Shown in pieces: positions 1-11,660 of a stretch of 64,000 bases of DNA. The notes under the pieces were generated by a model. It ran no database searches. It was not told where the DNA came from and worked only from the letters and a program-made list of their open reading frames with translations. The DNA comes from Bidens hawaiensis. Lineage: Eukaryota; Streptophyta; Magnoliopsida; Asterales; Asteraceae. Position 1 is the stretch's first letter. Each line of letters begins with the position of its first letter. The stretch covers positions 3,619,001-3,683,000 of the forward strand of contig JAIQDT010000027.1 of assembly GCA_021521415.1 (NCBI GenBank), written 5' to 3'. Made by a program: the position numbers and the translations under genes.

Positions 1-11
1 AGGATCCGAAC

Positions 12-3000
12 GTGGTAACATGTACATTCTTAGTTTCCGGTCAGTATGCTTCAATTTTTTTTAATACGGGTGCCGATATAAGTTTCGTATCTGTTAACTT
101 TTTACCCTTAGAAAATATGCCAGTTAGTGAGCTAACAACACCATACACTATAGAGCTCGCTAACGGTAAGTTTATGCTTGTTAACCAAATAGCCCAAAAA
201 TGTTCCATCATCCTATACGACCACCCGTTTCTTATCGATTTACTTCTGGTGGAATTAGGAAGTTTCGATGTTATAGTCGATATGGACTGGCTATCTAAGT
301 ATAAAGCTAAAATAGTTTGTAAGGATAATATTGTTAGGATACCTCTTACGAATGATGAGGAAATGATCGTTCAAGGTGAGAAAAATGGTACTATGTTGCC
401 TCTAGTATCCCAAATTAAGGCACTAAGGTACTTACACCAAGGTTGTACGTTATACTTGGCAAGTGTAAAAATCAAGGACCCAGATGAAAAACGATTAGAA
501 GAAATCCCAGTGGTACACGAATATTCATATATATTTACCGTTGAGTTGCCTGGTTTACCACTGAGTCGACAAGTTTAATTCCGTATTGACCTAATACCAT
601 GAGTAGCTCCCATGGCTAAAGCACCTTACCGACTTGCACCTTCTGAAATGAAAGAATTGTCCAACCAATTCCAAGAATTACCAAACAAGGGCTTTATACG
701 ACATAGTTATTCACCATGGGGAGCACCGTGTTATTTGTAAAATAGATAGACGGAAATTTTCGGATGTGTATTGACTACCGGGAATTGAATAAAGTGGCTT
801 TAAAGAATAGATACCTATTTCCTCGGATTGATGACTTGTTTGATCAGCTTCAGGGTGTGAGAATTTTTCGAAGATTGATCTTAGATCTGGTTATCATCAA
901 GTAAGAATTCAGGAAGATTATATCCCAAAAACAGCCTTCCGAACTCGATATGGTCACTAAGAATTTTTGGTTATGCCGTTTGGATTGACCAATGCGCCTG
1001 CAATATTTGTGGATCTCATGAATCGAGTTTGCAAACCCTACCTTGACAAATTCGTGATAGTGTTTATCGATGACATTTTGATATATTCGAGAAGTAAGGA
1101 GGAAAACGAACAACATCTGCGGGTAATCTTGGAACTATTGAGGCAAAAAAATTATATGCGAAGCTGTCCAAATGTAAATTATGGTTACAAGAAGTACAGT
1201 TTTTAGGACACATCGTGAATTAACAAGAAATCCAAGTAGACCCCAGTTAAATTGAGGCTATTATAAATTGGTAAGTACCTAAATCACCAAAAGAAATTCA
1301 CCAATTTTTGGGATTATCCGGGTATTACTGACGGTTTATTGAAAACTTTTGCAGCATTGCCCAACCTTTAACCCTCCTAACTAAAAAAGGTTGAACGTAT
1401 GACTGGGGAGAAGAAGAAGAAATGGCCTTTCAAACATTAAAAAAAGGTTATGTGAAGTTCCAATATTAAGTCTTCCTGATGGAACTGAGGATTTGGTTGT
1501 CTATTGTGACGCATCTCGTAAAGGCATAGGATGCGTACTAATGCAGCGAAAGAAAGTAATAATGTATGCCTCCCGACAATTAAAAGTACATGAGAAGAAT
1601 TATACAACCCACGACATGGAATTGGGAGTAATTACCTTTGCATTGAAAATCTAGAGACACTACTTGTACGACACCAATGTACCATCTATACTGATCACAA
1701 AAGCCTACAACACATATTTGATCAGAAGGAGTTGAATATGAGACAAAGAAAATGAGTAGAACTGTTAAATGATTATGATTGTGAGATTAAGTACCATCCG
1801 GGTAAGGCCAATATAGTAGCTGATGCTTTAAGCCGAAAGGATAGAGTTAAACCATTGACGGTACGAGCACTCGGAATGATTGTCCAAAGTAGCCTAATCG
1901 AACAACTTCGTGTTGCACAAGACGCAGCCTTAAAAGAAGATCAGTTAGAAAAGGAAGAACTACATGGAAATGAAAAGAATTTTGTGAAGGAAATTGTTGG
2001 AATATATTATTACAAAAACCGGGTTTGGATTCCAACACTCCATAAACTTCGTGAAATAATTCTTGATGAAGCACATAAATCCAAATATTCTATTCATCCA
2101 GGTACTGATAAGATGTACAAGGATGTTAAAGAATTCTACTAGTGTTCTGGCACGAAAAAGGATATAGCATTGTATGAAAGTAAATGTGCAACTTGTGCAA
2201 GAGTTAAGGCTGAAAACAAAAACCTTCGGGAATGTTACAACAACCCGAAATCCCAAAACGGAAATGGGAAAAAATTACCAAGGACTTTGTATGCACCTTC
2301 CCAATACCTCCCGAGGGCACAATGCCATTTGGGTAATTGTAGACCGATTAACCAAATCTGTACACTTCATTCCAATCCGTAACAACTACACTACTGAGAA
2401 ACTCGCCCATATTTACATTGACAAAATTGTATCCCGACATGGAATACAACTTTCGATTATTTCAGACCGAGACAATCACTTTACTTCACATTTCTGGCAA
2501 GCAGTTAAAAAAGCTTTGGGAACCCGAATAGACATGAGTACCGCTTACAACCCCCAAACAGATGGTCAATCCGAACAAACAATATAAACCTTAGAAGATC
2601 TACTTCGTTCTTGTGTACTGGATTTCAAACTGGGATTAAAACCTCCCGCTCATTGAATTCTCTTTCAATAACAGTTACCACAGTAGTATACAAACAACAC
2701 CTTATGAAGCATTATACGGGCGAAAATTTTGATTGCCAATTTGTTGGACAGAAGTTGGTGATACTCAAATATCAAGATCCGACTTGATTCAAGAAATAAC
2801 CGATAAGTTTCATACGATTAAACAAAAACTGAAGGCCGCCCGTGACCGACATAAGAGCTATACCGATATTCGTAGAAAACCGTTATCTTTTGAAATTGGC
2901 GACAAAGTGTTGTCGAAAGTGTCCCATTGGAAAGGTGTTATAACGTTTGGAAAGACCGGTAAATTAGTCCCGAGATATATTGGAAATTTCGAGATTGTTG

Positions 3001-3359
3001 CTAAAATTGGTCCCGTAGCCTACCGACTAAAACTACTCTTAGAACTGAGCATTATTCACGATGTGTTTCATTTGTCGAATCTGAAAAAGTGTCTGACTGA
3101 TGAAACGACAATTGTACCACTGGAAGATGTTCAGTTAAATGAAAAGCTAAACTTTGTAGAGGAACCGGTATAAATTGTGGACGGGAAAACCAAGCAGTTA
3201 CGACACAACAAAATCACATTTGTAAAAGTTCGGTGGAACTTAAAACAAGGACCCGATTTTACTTGGGAACGAAAGGATGAATTCCGAAAGAAATACCCAC
3301 ATCTCTTTCCTAAAAAGAAAACCGTTGACACATTAAATTTCAGGGACGAAATTTCTTAA
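12..3359 (+). pseudogene. Broken Ty3/gypsy pol (PR-RT-RH-IN-chromodomain)
   Basis: This is the remains of a polyprotein that would cleave Gag-Pol, copy RNA into DNA and integrate it. Protease lies at 12-578. Its catalytic motif reads NTGA instead of DTGA (Asn codon at 63-65), so it was probably inactive even before the stop at 576. RT pieces lie at about 600-1200, with [11 protein letters not shown] and FIDDILIYS near 970-1100 but several frame changes. RNase H (VYCDASRKG) is near 1498-1850 and has an in-frame stop. The integrase zinc region is near 2060-2215 and the core, with DGQSEQT, ends near 2585. A GPY/F-like region ([19 protein letters not shown]) is near 2970-3035, and a tail ending FRKKYPHLF, typical of plant chromoviruses, is near 3180-3310. 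Stops and frameshifts occur throughout. Its closest match by eye is the frame starting at 59675. Confidence 0.93.
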
Positions 3360-3370
3360 CGGGGGGATAA
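3336..3370 (+). promoter_or_regulatory. Pre-PPT inverted repeat and polypurine tract
   Basis: AAATTTC-AGGGA-CGAAATTT forms a near-perfect inverted repeat. It is followed by GGGGGGATAA at 3361-3370, directly before the LTR start TGTGACATTC. The purine run would prime plus-strand DNA synthesis. The same arrangement recurs before the LTRs at 12465, 21014 and 53894. Confidence 0.8.
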
Positions 3371-3886
3371 TGTGACATTCGTGAAAAAATAGGTATACCT
3401 TATTCATTACGTAACAAGTAAATGATAAATCGGTTAATTCGTAGCGACTAAACGAGTAATCGACCAATACTGATTATGACCCGTATATATACTGAGGGGT
3501 CATATATGAGTTATATATGTATTATAGTGGCTAACATATTGACATTTAGGCCTCAGTACGTTTAAAACCACTTAAACGAAAAAGATTTCGTTTATTGATA
3601 CACTATGAGTTTAAACGCAATCGTTAACACCAAAACGAGCATTGTAGCATCCGTCAAGCCGAAAAGATTTATAAAACATTTATATGACATGTTCTAAGCA
3701 TTCCATGTAAATATTTTGGATTTTTACAATGAGTCAGAACGTTTTTCTTATTTTACAAAAATGGGATGAAAAACGCTCGTTTTCGCGTTGTTTTTCGCGC
3801 TCGAACTAATTTTCTTGTGAAAAACCGAACCCGAATTAAATTTTAGAATGAGATTTAAGCATGGCATAGAAATTGAGGTGTTAATG
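3371..3886 (+). repeat. Old gypsy 3' LTR, left part
   Basis: It starts TGTGACATTC directly after the polypurine tract. It aligns by eye to the stretch from about 4100 to 4580 of the neighbouring LTR, with frequent substitutions. It lacks most of the first 200 bases of that LTR. The other half is at 16342-17495. Confidence 0.88.
3882..3886. repeat. Target-site duplication TAATG, left copy
   Basis: The five bases TAATG just before the LTR start TGTGACATCC are repeated at 16342-16346, directly after the LTR end GTGTGACA. This is the expected 5-bp duplication of a gypsy integrase and fixes both ends of the element. Confidence 0.95.
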
Positions 3887-4654
3887 TGTGACATCCGTGG
3901 CAAAACCGAGTACACCTTAGTACCTACAAACTCGAATAAGCGTTTAACCGCTTATTGCGTAACGAACAAACAAATAACCAAACGGGTCTGGTTATGGTCC
4001 GGATATCCCAGGGTGCCATCTATAAGTGATATATGATCTATGCAAGCTAAAATATTAGTAATATGGCCTTAGTTCGATAGCAAACAAAACGAGGTACACT
4101 ATATTCATTACGTAACAAGTAAACGATAAATCGGTTAATTCGTAGTGCTTAAACGAGTAACCGACCGATACTAATTATGACCCGTATACATACTGAGGGG
4201 TCATATACAAGTTATATACATGTTATAGAGGCTAACATATTGATATTTAGGCCCCAGTACGTTTAAAACTCTTTAAACGAAAAAGGTTTCGTTTATCGAT
4301 ACGCTATAAGCTTAAACGCAATCGTTAATATCAAAACAAGCATTGTAGCATCTGTTAAGCCGAAAAAGACTTATAAAACACTTATATGACATGTTCTAAG
4401 CAATCCGTGAAAATATTTTGGAATTTTACGAGTCAGTACGTTTTTCTTATTTTACAAAAATAAGCTGAAAAACACTCGTTTTTACGCTATTTCTCACACC
4501 CGAATTAATTTTCTTGCGAAAAACCGAACCCGAACTAAATTTGAAGTGGGCTTTTCATGTTTGGGCTTGTATAAATAGAGTAATGGGCCAAAACAGCCCA
4601 TTATGGGCCCTTTTTGGAGTCCGATCGGAACAGCCACCACACCACACTCCTTTT

Positions 4655-4662
4655 TATATAAC
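4655..4662 (+). promoter_or_regulatory. Probable LTR TATA box
   Basis: TATATAAC follows a GC-richer stretch. About 30-100 bases downstream comes a pyrimidine-rich, leader-like stretch (CTTCTTCTCTATCAAC) ending at the donor-like CCCTAAG/GTAAG. The corresponding copy is in the 3' LTR. The start site is inferred. Confidence 0.55.
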
Positions 4663-6671
4663 TTATACCTTAAGTTTTGTTATCCATTCTAATTCATAAC
4701 ATTTGATGTCCAAGCAGCTCCACCTTCTTCTCTATCAACTTTCCTTCAAAACCCTAAGGTAAGATCAAGTTTTATGAAAATTTAACCAAGTTTGATTCAT
4801 ATAATTAACTTATAAACATGTTTTAGTTAGTTTTAAACATGTTTAACCATCCAAAAACCCTAAAAATCAAGTAAAACCATGTTTTGATGTTAAACATGTT
4901 TACAAACCAGGAACATATACTTTTTTGGTTAAAAACGCGGATTAGAACATGAATACAACGTTTTTACGGTTAGAAAGTTTGGTTTGAACCCAAAACCGAA
5001 ACCCTAATTATCAAGGCTGTTACATGGATGATTTATGCTTGGTTTGATGTTATATGATATGTAGATATACTGAGTTTGCAACCCGAGACCCGGAAAGTCG
5101 TTTAAGCTAGCAAAATTCATCGAAAACCGACAAGGTAAACCCGTAACACTCGTTTAGGGGCTGTTTAGTATTAGGTTGTGACGTGCTTGTTCTTAGCTTG
5201 TGAAAACTTGCAGGGACATTAGGGATCATATAAATGAGTCCCTGTTCAAATTTGGTAATTTTTCGATAAACGGAAAATATTTAGTGAATTTATTTACGTT
5301 TATGAGCGTTTATTTGGGAAAAATAGCTAAACATATTGAAAAAATATGAAACTTGGTTTTGGAGGTTAATATGTGATGGTAAGATCACTGGTAAAGTTTG
5401 GGAATCATTGGAAATGTCTAAGTATGGTTTGTGCAATCATGGCTTAACCGAATTTTAATAGCCGAAAAACGCACAAAAAGGCATTTTGTCAAAAGAGTTA
5501 GGTTCTGGAAATTTTGCAGGGGCTATGTAATAACATTGAGGCCATTTGTAAAAATTATTGGATTTTCCGGAGGTCGTGTGATATAAACGGGCCATTTATT
5601 ACACAATTATAACCTATTAAATGAATTTTTATAAATAAATAATTAATCATAAAATTTCTGAAAATATTTTTATAAAATTCTCCATGTCTTAATGTATTTT
5701 TACAAAAATTTACATAATTTATATATAAGTACATATTTAGTTATGATTAATCAAAGATTTAAATTATAATCGTTTTAACGAAACCGGCAGTTTTGTGTTT
5801 AACAGACTGACTGGTATGTCAAAATGTCAAAAGTGGTCAAATATCATATTTTTGAATGATATTGATAAAAAAACGAACTTTTTACGAAAATTCCGGACAA
5901 ATCGGGTGGATTGTGCGTGTTTTGTATAATCAAACCCGTGTGAAAACGGAAACGAATCCTGCGATCAAACCAGACAGCGAAACCTTAAAATTCTTTCATA
6001 AATCAAATTATTTTATCAATCAATATATTTACTTAAGTTTTATGTGATCTTACCTAATCCCGAAACGTATAAACGATCAACTGGGCTAGGCTCGGGAAAC
6101 GGTGAAACTGAGCCAAATCTAGTTTTAAACATTTCATAGTATACAACGTCACAATCTAAGACTATGGTCATGTTCTGGACCTAACACTATACCCAGATTA
6201 TCTATACAGCCCGACTTAGCCTGAACACTGTACTAGTATTAACGATACGATACCGTTTATAGGAATCAGGCTATAAACGAGGCATCTGACTTACTGATAC
6301 GTAATTTCTGTGCGAACTACGATAAGGTGAGTTTCATGACCCCACTCTTTAAACTATTTTACGAACTTTTGGGGTGGAAAGCATGGTTACACACGTTATC
6401 TATCTGAAAACGATTCAGGATATAAAATATCTGAACATTTATATATGAAAAGTCCCTACAAACATAATGATTGACTACGTGCTGATGAAAGATGATTATT
6501 ATCGTTGATTGATATATTGAGCGGAGATAATACGAATTGCAAAACATAATGAAATTACACGTGACAACATGTTTATACAAACACATTGTGTAATGTTAAA
6601 CATAACTAATTTGGGAAACAACATGGTCTGTAATGGCCATGGGGATAACGTGGTCTATGATATTTATGGGG

Positions 6672-7240
6672 CTATTGTGGGCGGAAGGGTGGCCACAATA
6701 GTAACAAACTAAAGTTGAGTATGGCCTATGAGCCAAGTTCTGCTGCAACTTATTAAACTAAAGTTGAGTATGGCCTATGAGCCAAGTTCTGCTGCAACTT
6801 ACTAAACTAAAGTTGAGTATGGCCTATGAGCCAAGTTCTGCTGCAACTTATAAACTAAAGTTGAGTATGGCCTATGAGCCAAGTTCTGCTGCAACTTATT
6901 AAACGAACTAACTTGATTATGACATGAATGTTAAGAAAATAATGTGATTATGCGTATTGTGGGCGGATGGGGAGCTACAGTATTTGGTGATACGTGATAA
7001 ATACTATATGTGTATATGTGTCTATATACATGCTATGTGATTAGCCGTAGGAAATACTATGTGTAGAATATACTAATTATTTGCGTGTACACTATATAAT
7101 GTTTGAGTTTACGTGGAATCATTGTGGGTGGAAGGGGGACCACAGTGGTTGATGTTAACGCGGAACCGTTGTGGGCGGAAGGGGGGCCATAGTGGTTGAG
7201 TTTATGTGGAACCGTTGTGGGAGGAAGGGGGTCCACAGTG
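6672..7240 (+). other. Five short hairpins with a purine-rich loop
   Basis: Hairpins lie at 6672-6701, 6955-6982, 7120-7147, 7167-7194 and 7213-7240. The first is perfect (CTATTGTGG with CCACAATAG). The others keep pairing by G-U wobbles, for example TATTGTGG with CTACAGTA. The loop is close to GYGGAAGGGGG in all five. G-U preservation suggests selection on RNA rather than DNA. The 3' LTR carries the same set. Confidence 0.65.
6706..6900 (+). repeat. 49-bp tandem repeat, four copies
   Basis: The units start at 6706, 6755, 6804 and 6852 (period 49, 49, 48). Each can fold, with outer arms AAGTTG/CAACTT and inner arms TGGC/GCCA. An equal array is at 15288-15482 in the 3' LTR. Confidence 0.95.
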
Positions 7241-7764
7241 GTTGGTTAAACATGGAAATTGGAAACAGGTAGTACGAACAAACAACCACGATTTTACCGA
7301 AATTTCAAATTTATATTATAAACTTACATGTGTGCATATGCACACACAAGGATATGGCTGTACATATTTATACAAACGTAAACACATATTTTTACATACG
7401 CGCGTACATACAAACTATGACTGTGTGGTACGCAGAACTGATTTCGTTAAACTTATGAAACTCACCAACTATTCGTAGTTGACCTATTTTAACATGTTTT
7501 TCAGGTAATCAGATATGAGAAGTAATTTCCTGTGCGTTACGTGTCTGATTGGTGATTGATGTCATGGGCATTTGAGTTAGAAGTAAAGTAATTGAAGAAC
7601 CGGTTTGATTGTATCACCTAGTTTGTAAAAGATGTTAGAACGATATAATATATTGTAAATTTGTTAGTAATGTTTTTTTATGAACAATGTATTTGATACC
7701 AGTTGTATCTGTTGCATTTCCGTTTTACGCTTCCGCAATTCGCTTAACGGGGTGTGACAGAAGT

Positions 7765-7776
7765 TGGTATCAGAGC
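7765..7776 (+). promoter_or_regulatory. Primer-binding site (initiator Met tRNA type)
   Basis: TGGTATCAGAGC lies five bases after the 5' LTR end. It is the common plant PBS complementary to the 3' end of initiator tRNA-Met and starts minus-strand DNA synthesis. Confidence 0.93.
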
Positions 7777-9480
7777 CATTGGTTATAAAGGATTAGGTTA
7801 TCCCTTAGGATACCTATAATATAACCGTAGGCTCGATTATCACTGGGAAACTTATTAATGAGTAACGATAGATACTGATGGATGCCGGGATGAACTCGTA
7901 GGGCAAGTGAGTTATTATGGTCTGGAACGTAATAACAGACTTGCTTGTACGAGGGAATTCGGGGTGAAGTCGTGGAACATTTTGATAGGTAAAAATGGCA
8001 ACATACGTGCATAAAGGCGATGTGAAGTATATATGAAGTGTGCATACGTGCTTATCTGAGATGAGGTACAGGGATATGTGTACGTACGGTACTACCGATG
8101 ATAACGAATCTTATTGTAACAAATAAAATATTTAATTTCGGTATTAATTAATAATATCCTTTACGATGATTTAAGCAACCGAAAAACGTTTTCTTCTGAT
8201 TAACGATTGCACTGAAAGATGTCGAGATCGGGTAGCTTTACGACAGATAAAGAACCGGTGTTTCCTGTGAGTGAGAATATGAGAATGCTTCAACAAGTTT
8301 AACTAAGTCTGGTGATGTGACGGAACCACTAAGGGGCTTAATATGCAAGGCCCGGGAAAGAACCATGGGAGGCGTGTTCTACAGACAATGATTTCAAGAA
8401 TATACATATAATACCTCTCAGCATGGGTCTAACCTTTATTTTATGTACTCGTTTCTTTGACACTAAACTAAACTATTTTCTGGTCATCATTCGATTTCTG
8501 TTGTTTGAAAAACAAACACTATTCCTAGGAAAGTACCTAGTGATGAGTCCGATTTATCAAATTATAAATATAATAACTACTTTATTGATTCCCCAATTTT
8601 ATAAACAGACCGTGACTACCAGTATATATAATATACTAACGATATTTCAAAAAGAAATATTAATAATAATAATTTCCTTTACAATTCACCAGTACAAAAC
8701 CTCCTTAACTAGTAAACTCTTCGAACCATCTATGAACAAGAACATCCAACCTCTCCTATATTTTTCCTATTCCACTTGGTTACTGTAGGAGAGAAACCTC
8801 ATGCTCATGAATTGATGACATGCTGACTGGAACGGAACATACTTAACCCAACCAGTAAACTACCACTTTTAGTAGGCCCAACATACTTGCGTGCACCGAA
8901 TGACCTGGCGAAGGAATATATTCTATAGTTATATTTAACAACCTCTAAGGGTCTAGTTGAATATATGAGTGCATTCATATGAAAAATACACTAACTAAAC
9001 TCATAACGAACAATTGTCTACTTATGGAAGAGGCTAAAGAAAAACAATTGCCTAATGATGGGATCGTACCGGAATAATTTTCGGGCAAGTTGTAAACCGT
9101 ATATAATTGTATAATGTGTACTTAGATAGATAAGGGTAGTACGATATTGTTGTATATAGCCTTCGATACCCCATGCAAGCATCTGGTAGGATGCTATGTT
9201 GATATGGGTGACGCATTGGATATTTCATTTCAAACACTTACCCTTACTGGATTACAATTACTGTCACTAGGTGACAACTTTTGATATATATATATATATA
9301 AACATTGGCCTTTGTTAGGCTAACTTTACATATTATCCTTAGTATTCAAACTGGAGAACAAACCCGTGTGATATATACGTGTTAATTGAAATACCTGATT
9401 ACTTGTTATTGTAATTCCTTTTGTGATCATTAGTGTATGTTAATTTTGTTAATTGTTGGATAACTGGTTATTGTTATAGA
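7777..9480 (+). other. Unusually long leader before gag
   Basis: About 1.7 kb separate the PBS from gag, against about 225 bp in the elements at 45544 and 57134. I see no conserved protein in it. The 121-codon frame at 8423-8788 is AT-rich and hydrophobic without recognisable motifs. A short TA run lies near 9284-9300. It may hold packaging signals or an old insertion. Confidence 0.6.
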
Positions 9481-10830
9481 ATGGCCCCGAAGAAAGTAAA
9501 CATGTTGTCTGAGGCAGATATAGCTGAGATGATCGCTCGACAACTACAAACAGTACTTCCGACAATAGCAGCACAATTCGCTGCTGGTATCCATACAACT
9601 ATGAATACAAATCAAGTGCCGAACGCTAACGCGGTTGTAAATACTAATCCCTTGACAAATACTAATACAACCACAAATGCTCCCCCGATAAATACTGATA
9701 CTATCACAACTAATACTCCCCCGTTAAATACCAATATTACTTTAAATAATGCACCGAACTTGAACAATAATTGTAACAATCAAAATCCCCCGCAACACGG
9801 ATATCAACTTAAGAACTTCATGCTATGTAAACCTATGGAATTTAGCGGTACTGAAGGACCAAATGGACTGGTAAAGTGGATCGAAAAGACTGAATCCATC
9901 ATTAATATCACTAACTGTCCACCAGATTGTATTGTCAAATTTGCTACTTCTACATTTGTAGACCACGCGCTGATGTGGTGGAATACTGTTGTGCAAATTC
10001 AAGGACAAGAGGCAACAAATCGTATGTCTTGGACAGAACTTAAAAAACTTATGATAAAACACTTTTGTCCGATAAACGAAATTCAGAAATTAGAGCAAGA
10101 ACTTCGGAATCTAGAAATGAAGGGTGCAGATCACATGGAGTATACCCATCGCTTTAACGAACTGGCTCGTCTAATCCCATGGTTAGTTACTCCAGAATCT
10201 AAACGTACTGAACGCTACATTTGGGGTTTAGCCCCCGAAGTCAGGAGTTTGGTTAATTCAACTGGCCCTGTAACTTTCGAAAATGCCGTGTTACAAGCCG
10301 GCATTGTAACTTCTGATTTGATTAGAAGTGGTTCATTAAGAATGCCCGGGAAATCATCTGGTACAAAACGAACCAATTATGGAGCGGGAATACAAGAAAG
10401 ACAATGGAATAAATGTGCGCGCCTTGCAATACAAAATTACGCTATGGTCAGTTCCGATGTGAAACAAGATAAGTATAACGGGCTTTCGCCTAGATGTGGA
10501 AAATGTGGTTATCATCATGTTGGTGAATGTCGGACCAATGTGTGTCACAAATGTGGGAAGGTGGGACACTATGCCCGAAATTGTAGAACCGTTATGAATA
10601 CTATAAATCCACCAACCCAACTCCAGGACTCACAACTACCCCAACCGCAACCAACACGACAACAACCAATCTACCAAAACCAACCCATAATAAACCGTAA
10701 TGCCTGTTATGAGTGTGGTAGTATGGAGCACATCAAGAAAGACTGCCCTAGATTGAACCCAATTGCGATGGAAAGACAAAGGCAAGGACCGACATCGACG
10801 TCCAACTCGACTAGGGGTCACGTATTGTGA
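9481..10830 (+). CDS. gag: Gag polyprotein of the gag-only element
   Basis: Gag forms the cytoplasmic virus-like particle that packages element RNA. The frame codes for 449 residues from MAPKK. This start was preferred over an upstream ATG at 9433 because the other two gag frames here also begin Met-(Ala/Pro)-Pro and continue with a similar helix (SEADIAEMIARQL). Residues about 50-110 are rich in Asn and Thr. The capsid-type region (GTEGPNGLVKWIEKTE, then ALMWWN) spans about 120-280. Two CCHC zinc knuckles lie near residues 355 (CHKCGKVGHYARNC) and 409 (CYECGSMEHIKKDC). The frame is intact although pol behind it is destroyed, which suggests that gag still served the element. It ends in a normal stop, with no readable protease continuation. 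Confidence 0.9.
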   Translation: MAPKKVNMLSEADIAEMIARQLQTVLPTIAAQFAAGIHTTMNTNQVPNANAVVNTNPLTNTNTTTNAPPINTDTITTNTPPLNTNITLNNAPNLNNNCNNQNPPQHGYQLKNFMLCKPMEFSGTEGPNGLVKWIEKTESIINITNCPPDCIVKFATSTFVDHALMWWNTVVQIQGQEATNRMSWTELKKLMIKHFCPINEIQKLEQELRNLEMKGADHMEYTHRFNELARLIPWLVTPESKRTERYIWGLAPEVRSLVNSTGPVTFENAVLQAGIVTSDLIRSGSLRMPGKSSGTKRTNYGAGIQERQWNKCARLAIQNYAMVSSDVKQDKYNGLSPRCGKCGYHHVGECRTNVCHKCGKVGHYARNCRTVMNTINPPTQLQDSQLPQPQPTRQQPIYQNQPIINRNACYECGSMEHIKKDCPRLNPIAMERQRQGPTSTSNSTRGHVL

Positions 10831-11624
10831 ATAAACCGGATAGAACAAATGTAGTGACAGGTACGTTCTTAGTAATGCCTAACATACTTTAGTCTATTTA
10901 TTACGGACACAGATAGACGTTTCGTTCCTACAAGTTATTACTTTGGAAAATATACCGTCTAGTAAAATAACAATTCTGTATACTATAGAAACCACCAAAA
11001 GTAAGACTATAAATACTAACCATATTACTCGAAAAACTACCATCTTAACCTAAATAACTAGTTATTCCTTATCGATGCACTCCCGGTGGAAGTGAGGAGT
11101 CATTGTGTAATAGTCAGTATGGACTAGTTAATTGTGTTCAAATGAAGGTTATATATAGAAATAGAACTGTTATACTGCCTCTTCTAGATAAAGAAGTGAT
11201 CCCATACACGGAACAAATCCAAGTACCCCAATGATGAAACACAGATGAGGAAAACTATACTATCCGTAACCGAAACTTGAACTTTAAATTTTTATAGCCT
11301 TAATAACTGAGTGATGAACAACGAAAAGTCAAGCCAGATGTTCGGATAAACTGAGTACTAGTATAAAGATGCAAGCGAAATCTATGAAGGAATCATAGGC
11401 TCATGTTTTGTAAAGTGTGCACTATTATAAGTTCTGGGGGAATACTAAAGATCCTCGGAGATGCTACAACAATTCGAGATACCCCATTGGAAGGGGGAAA
11501 CAAACTAAAATGGAACCCTTAACATGTGTTCCTTAAACATCCCGAGAAAGCAATTCAAGCTGAATGATAGTTTCTTGACTAATCCACTCCAAATACCTTT
11601 TTTTGATTTTTAACAACTATCCAG

Positions 11625-11660
<36 letters not shown>

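Larger units (their letters stand above)
1..3886 (+). mobile_element. Old Ty3/gypsy element, left part
   Basis: The window opens inside the internal region of a degraded Ty3/gypsy retrotransposon. Protease, reverse transcriptase, RNase H, integrase and a chromodomain-like tail follow in that order, then a polypurine tract and the start of a 3' LTR at 3371. The LTR is cut at 3886 by the insertion of the 3887-16341 element and resumes at 16342. The 5' LTR and gag lie outside the window. The LTR is clearly related to the LTR of the element that landed in it; both share the block ATTCATTACGTAACAAGTAA. The gypsy class is certain; the chromovirus (Tekay/Del-like) assignment is an inference from the tail. 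Confidence 0.9.
6327..7504 (+). promoter_or_regulatory. Intron-like module in the LTR
   Basis: The stretch starts at GATAAG/GTGAGTTTCATG and ends at a pyrimidine-rich AACATGTTTTTCAG/G. Equivalent pairs occur in three other gypsy LTR families here (46733-47998, 58297-59136, 22920-23413). In each, CCCC and a T-rich stretch follow the donor, and the interior holds hairpins. A further upstream donor (CCCTAAG/GTAAG, 4758) could use the same acceptor. Splicing is inferred, not shown. Confidence 0.5.
3887..7759 (+). repeat. 5' LTR of the gag-only element
   Basis: It begins TGTGACATCC and ends GGGGTGTGACA. At 3.87 kb it is long for a plant LTR. It holds a TATA box near 4655, a donor-like CCCTAAG/GTAAG at 4758, a second donor-like AAG/GTGAGTTTC at 6326, a 49-bp tandem repeat, five short hairpins and an acceptor-like TTTTTCAG ending at 7504. 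Small ORFs in it (for example 7206-7478) repeat exactly in the 3' LTR and look like chance frames. Confidence 0.95.

Noticed and set aside
7765..7800. tRNA gene at the TGGTATCAGAGC sites
   Set aside because: Only the complement of a tRNA 3' end is present; it is the primer-binding site. No cloverleaf follows.
8423..8788. 121-codon hydrophobic frame, possible membrane protein
   Set aside because: AT-rich, no motif, lies in a retroelement leader, and the composition explains the Ile/Leu/Phe content.
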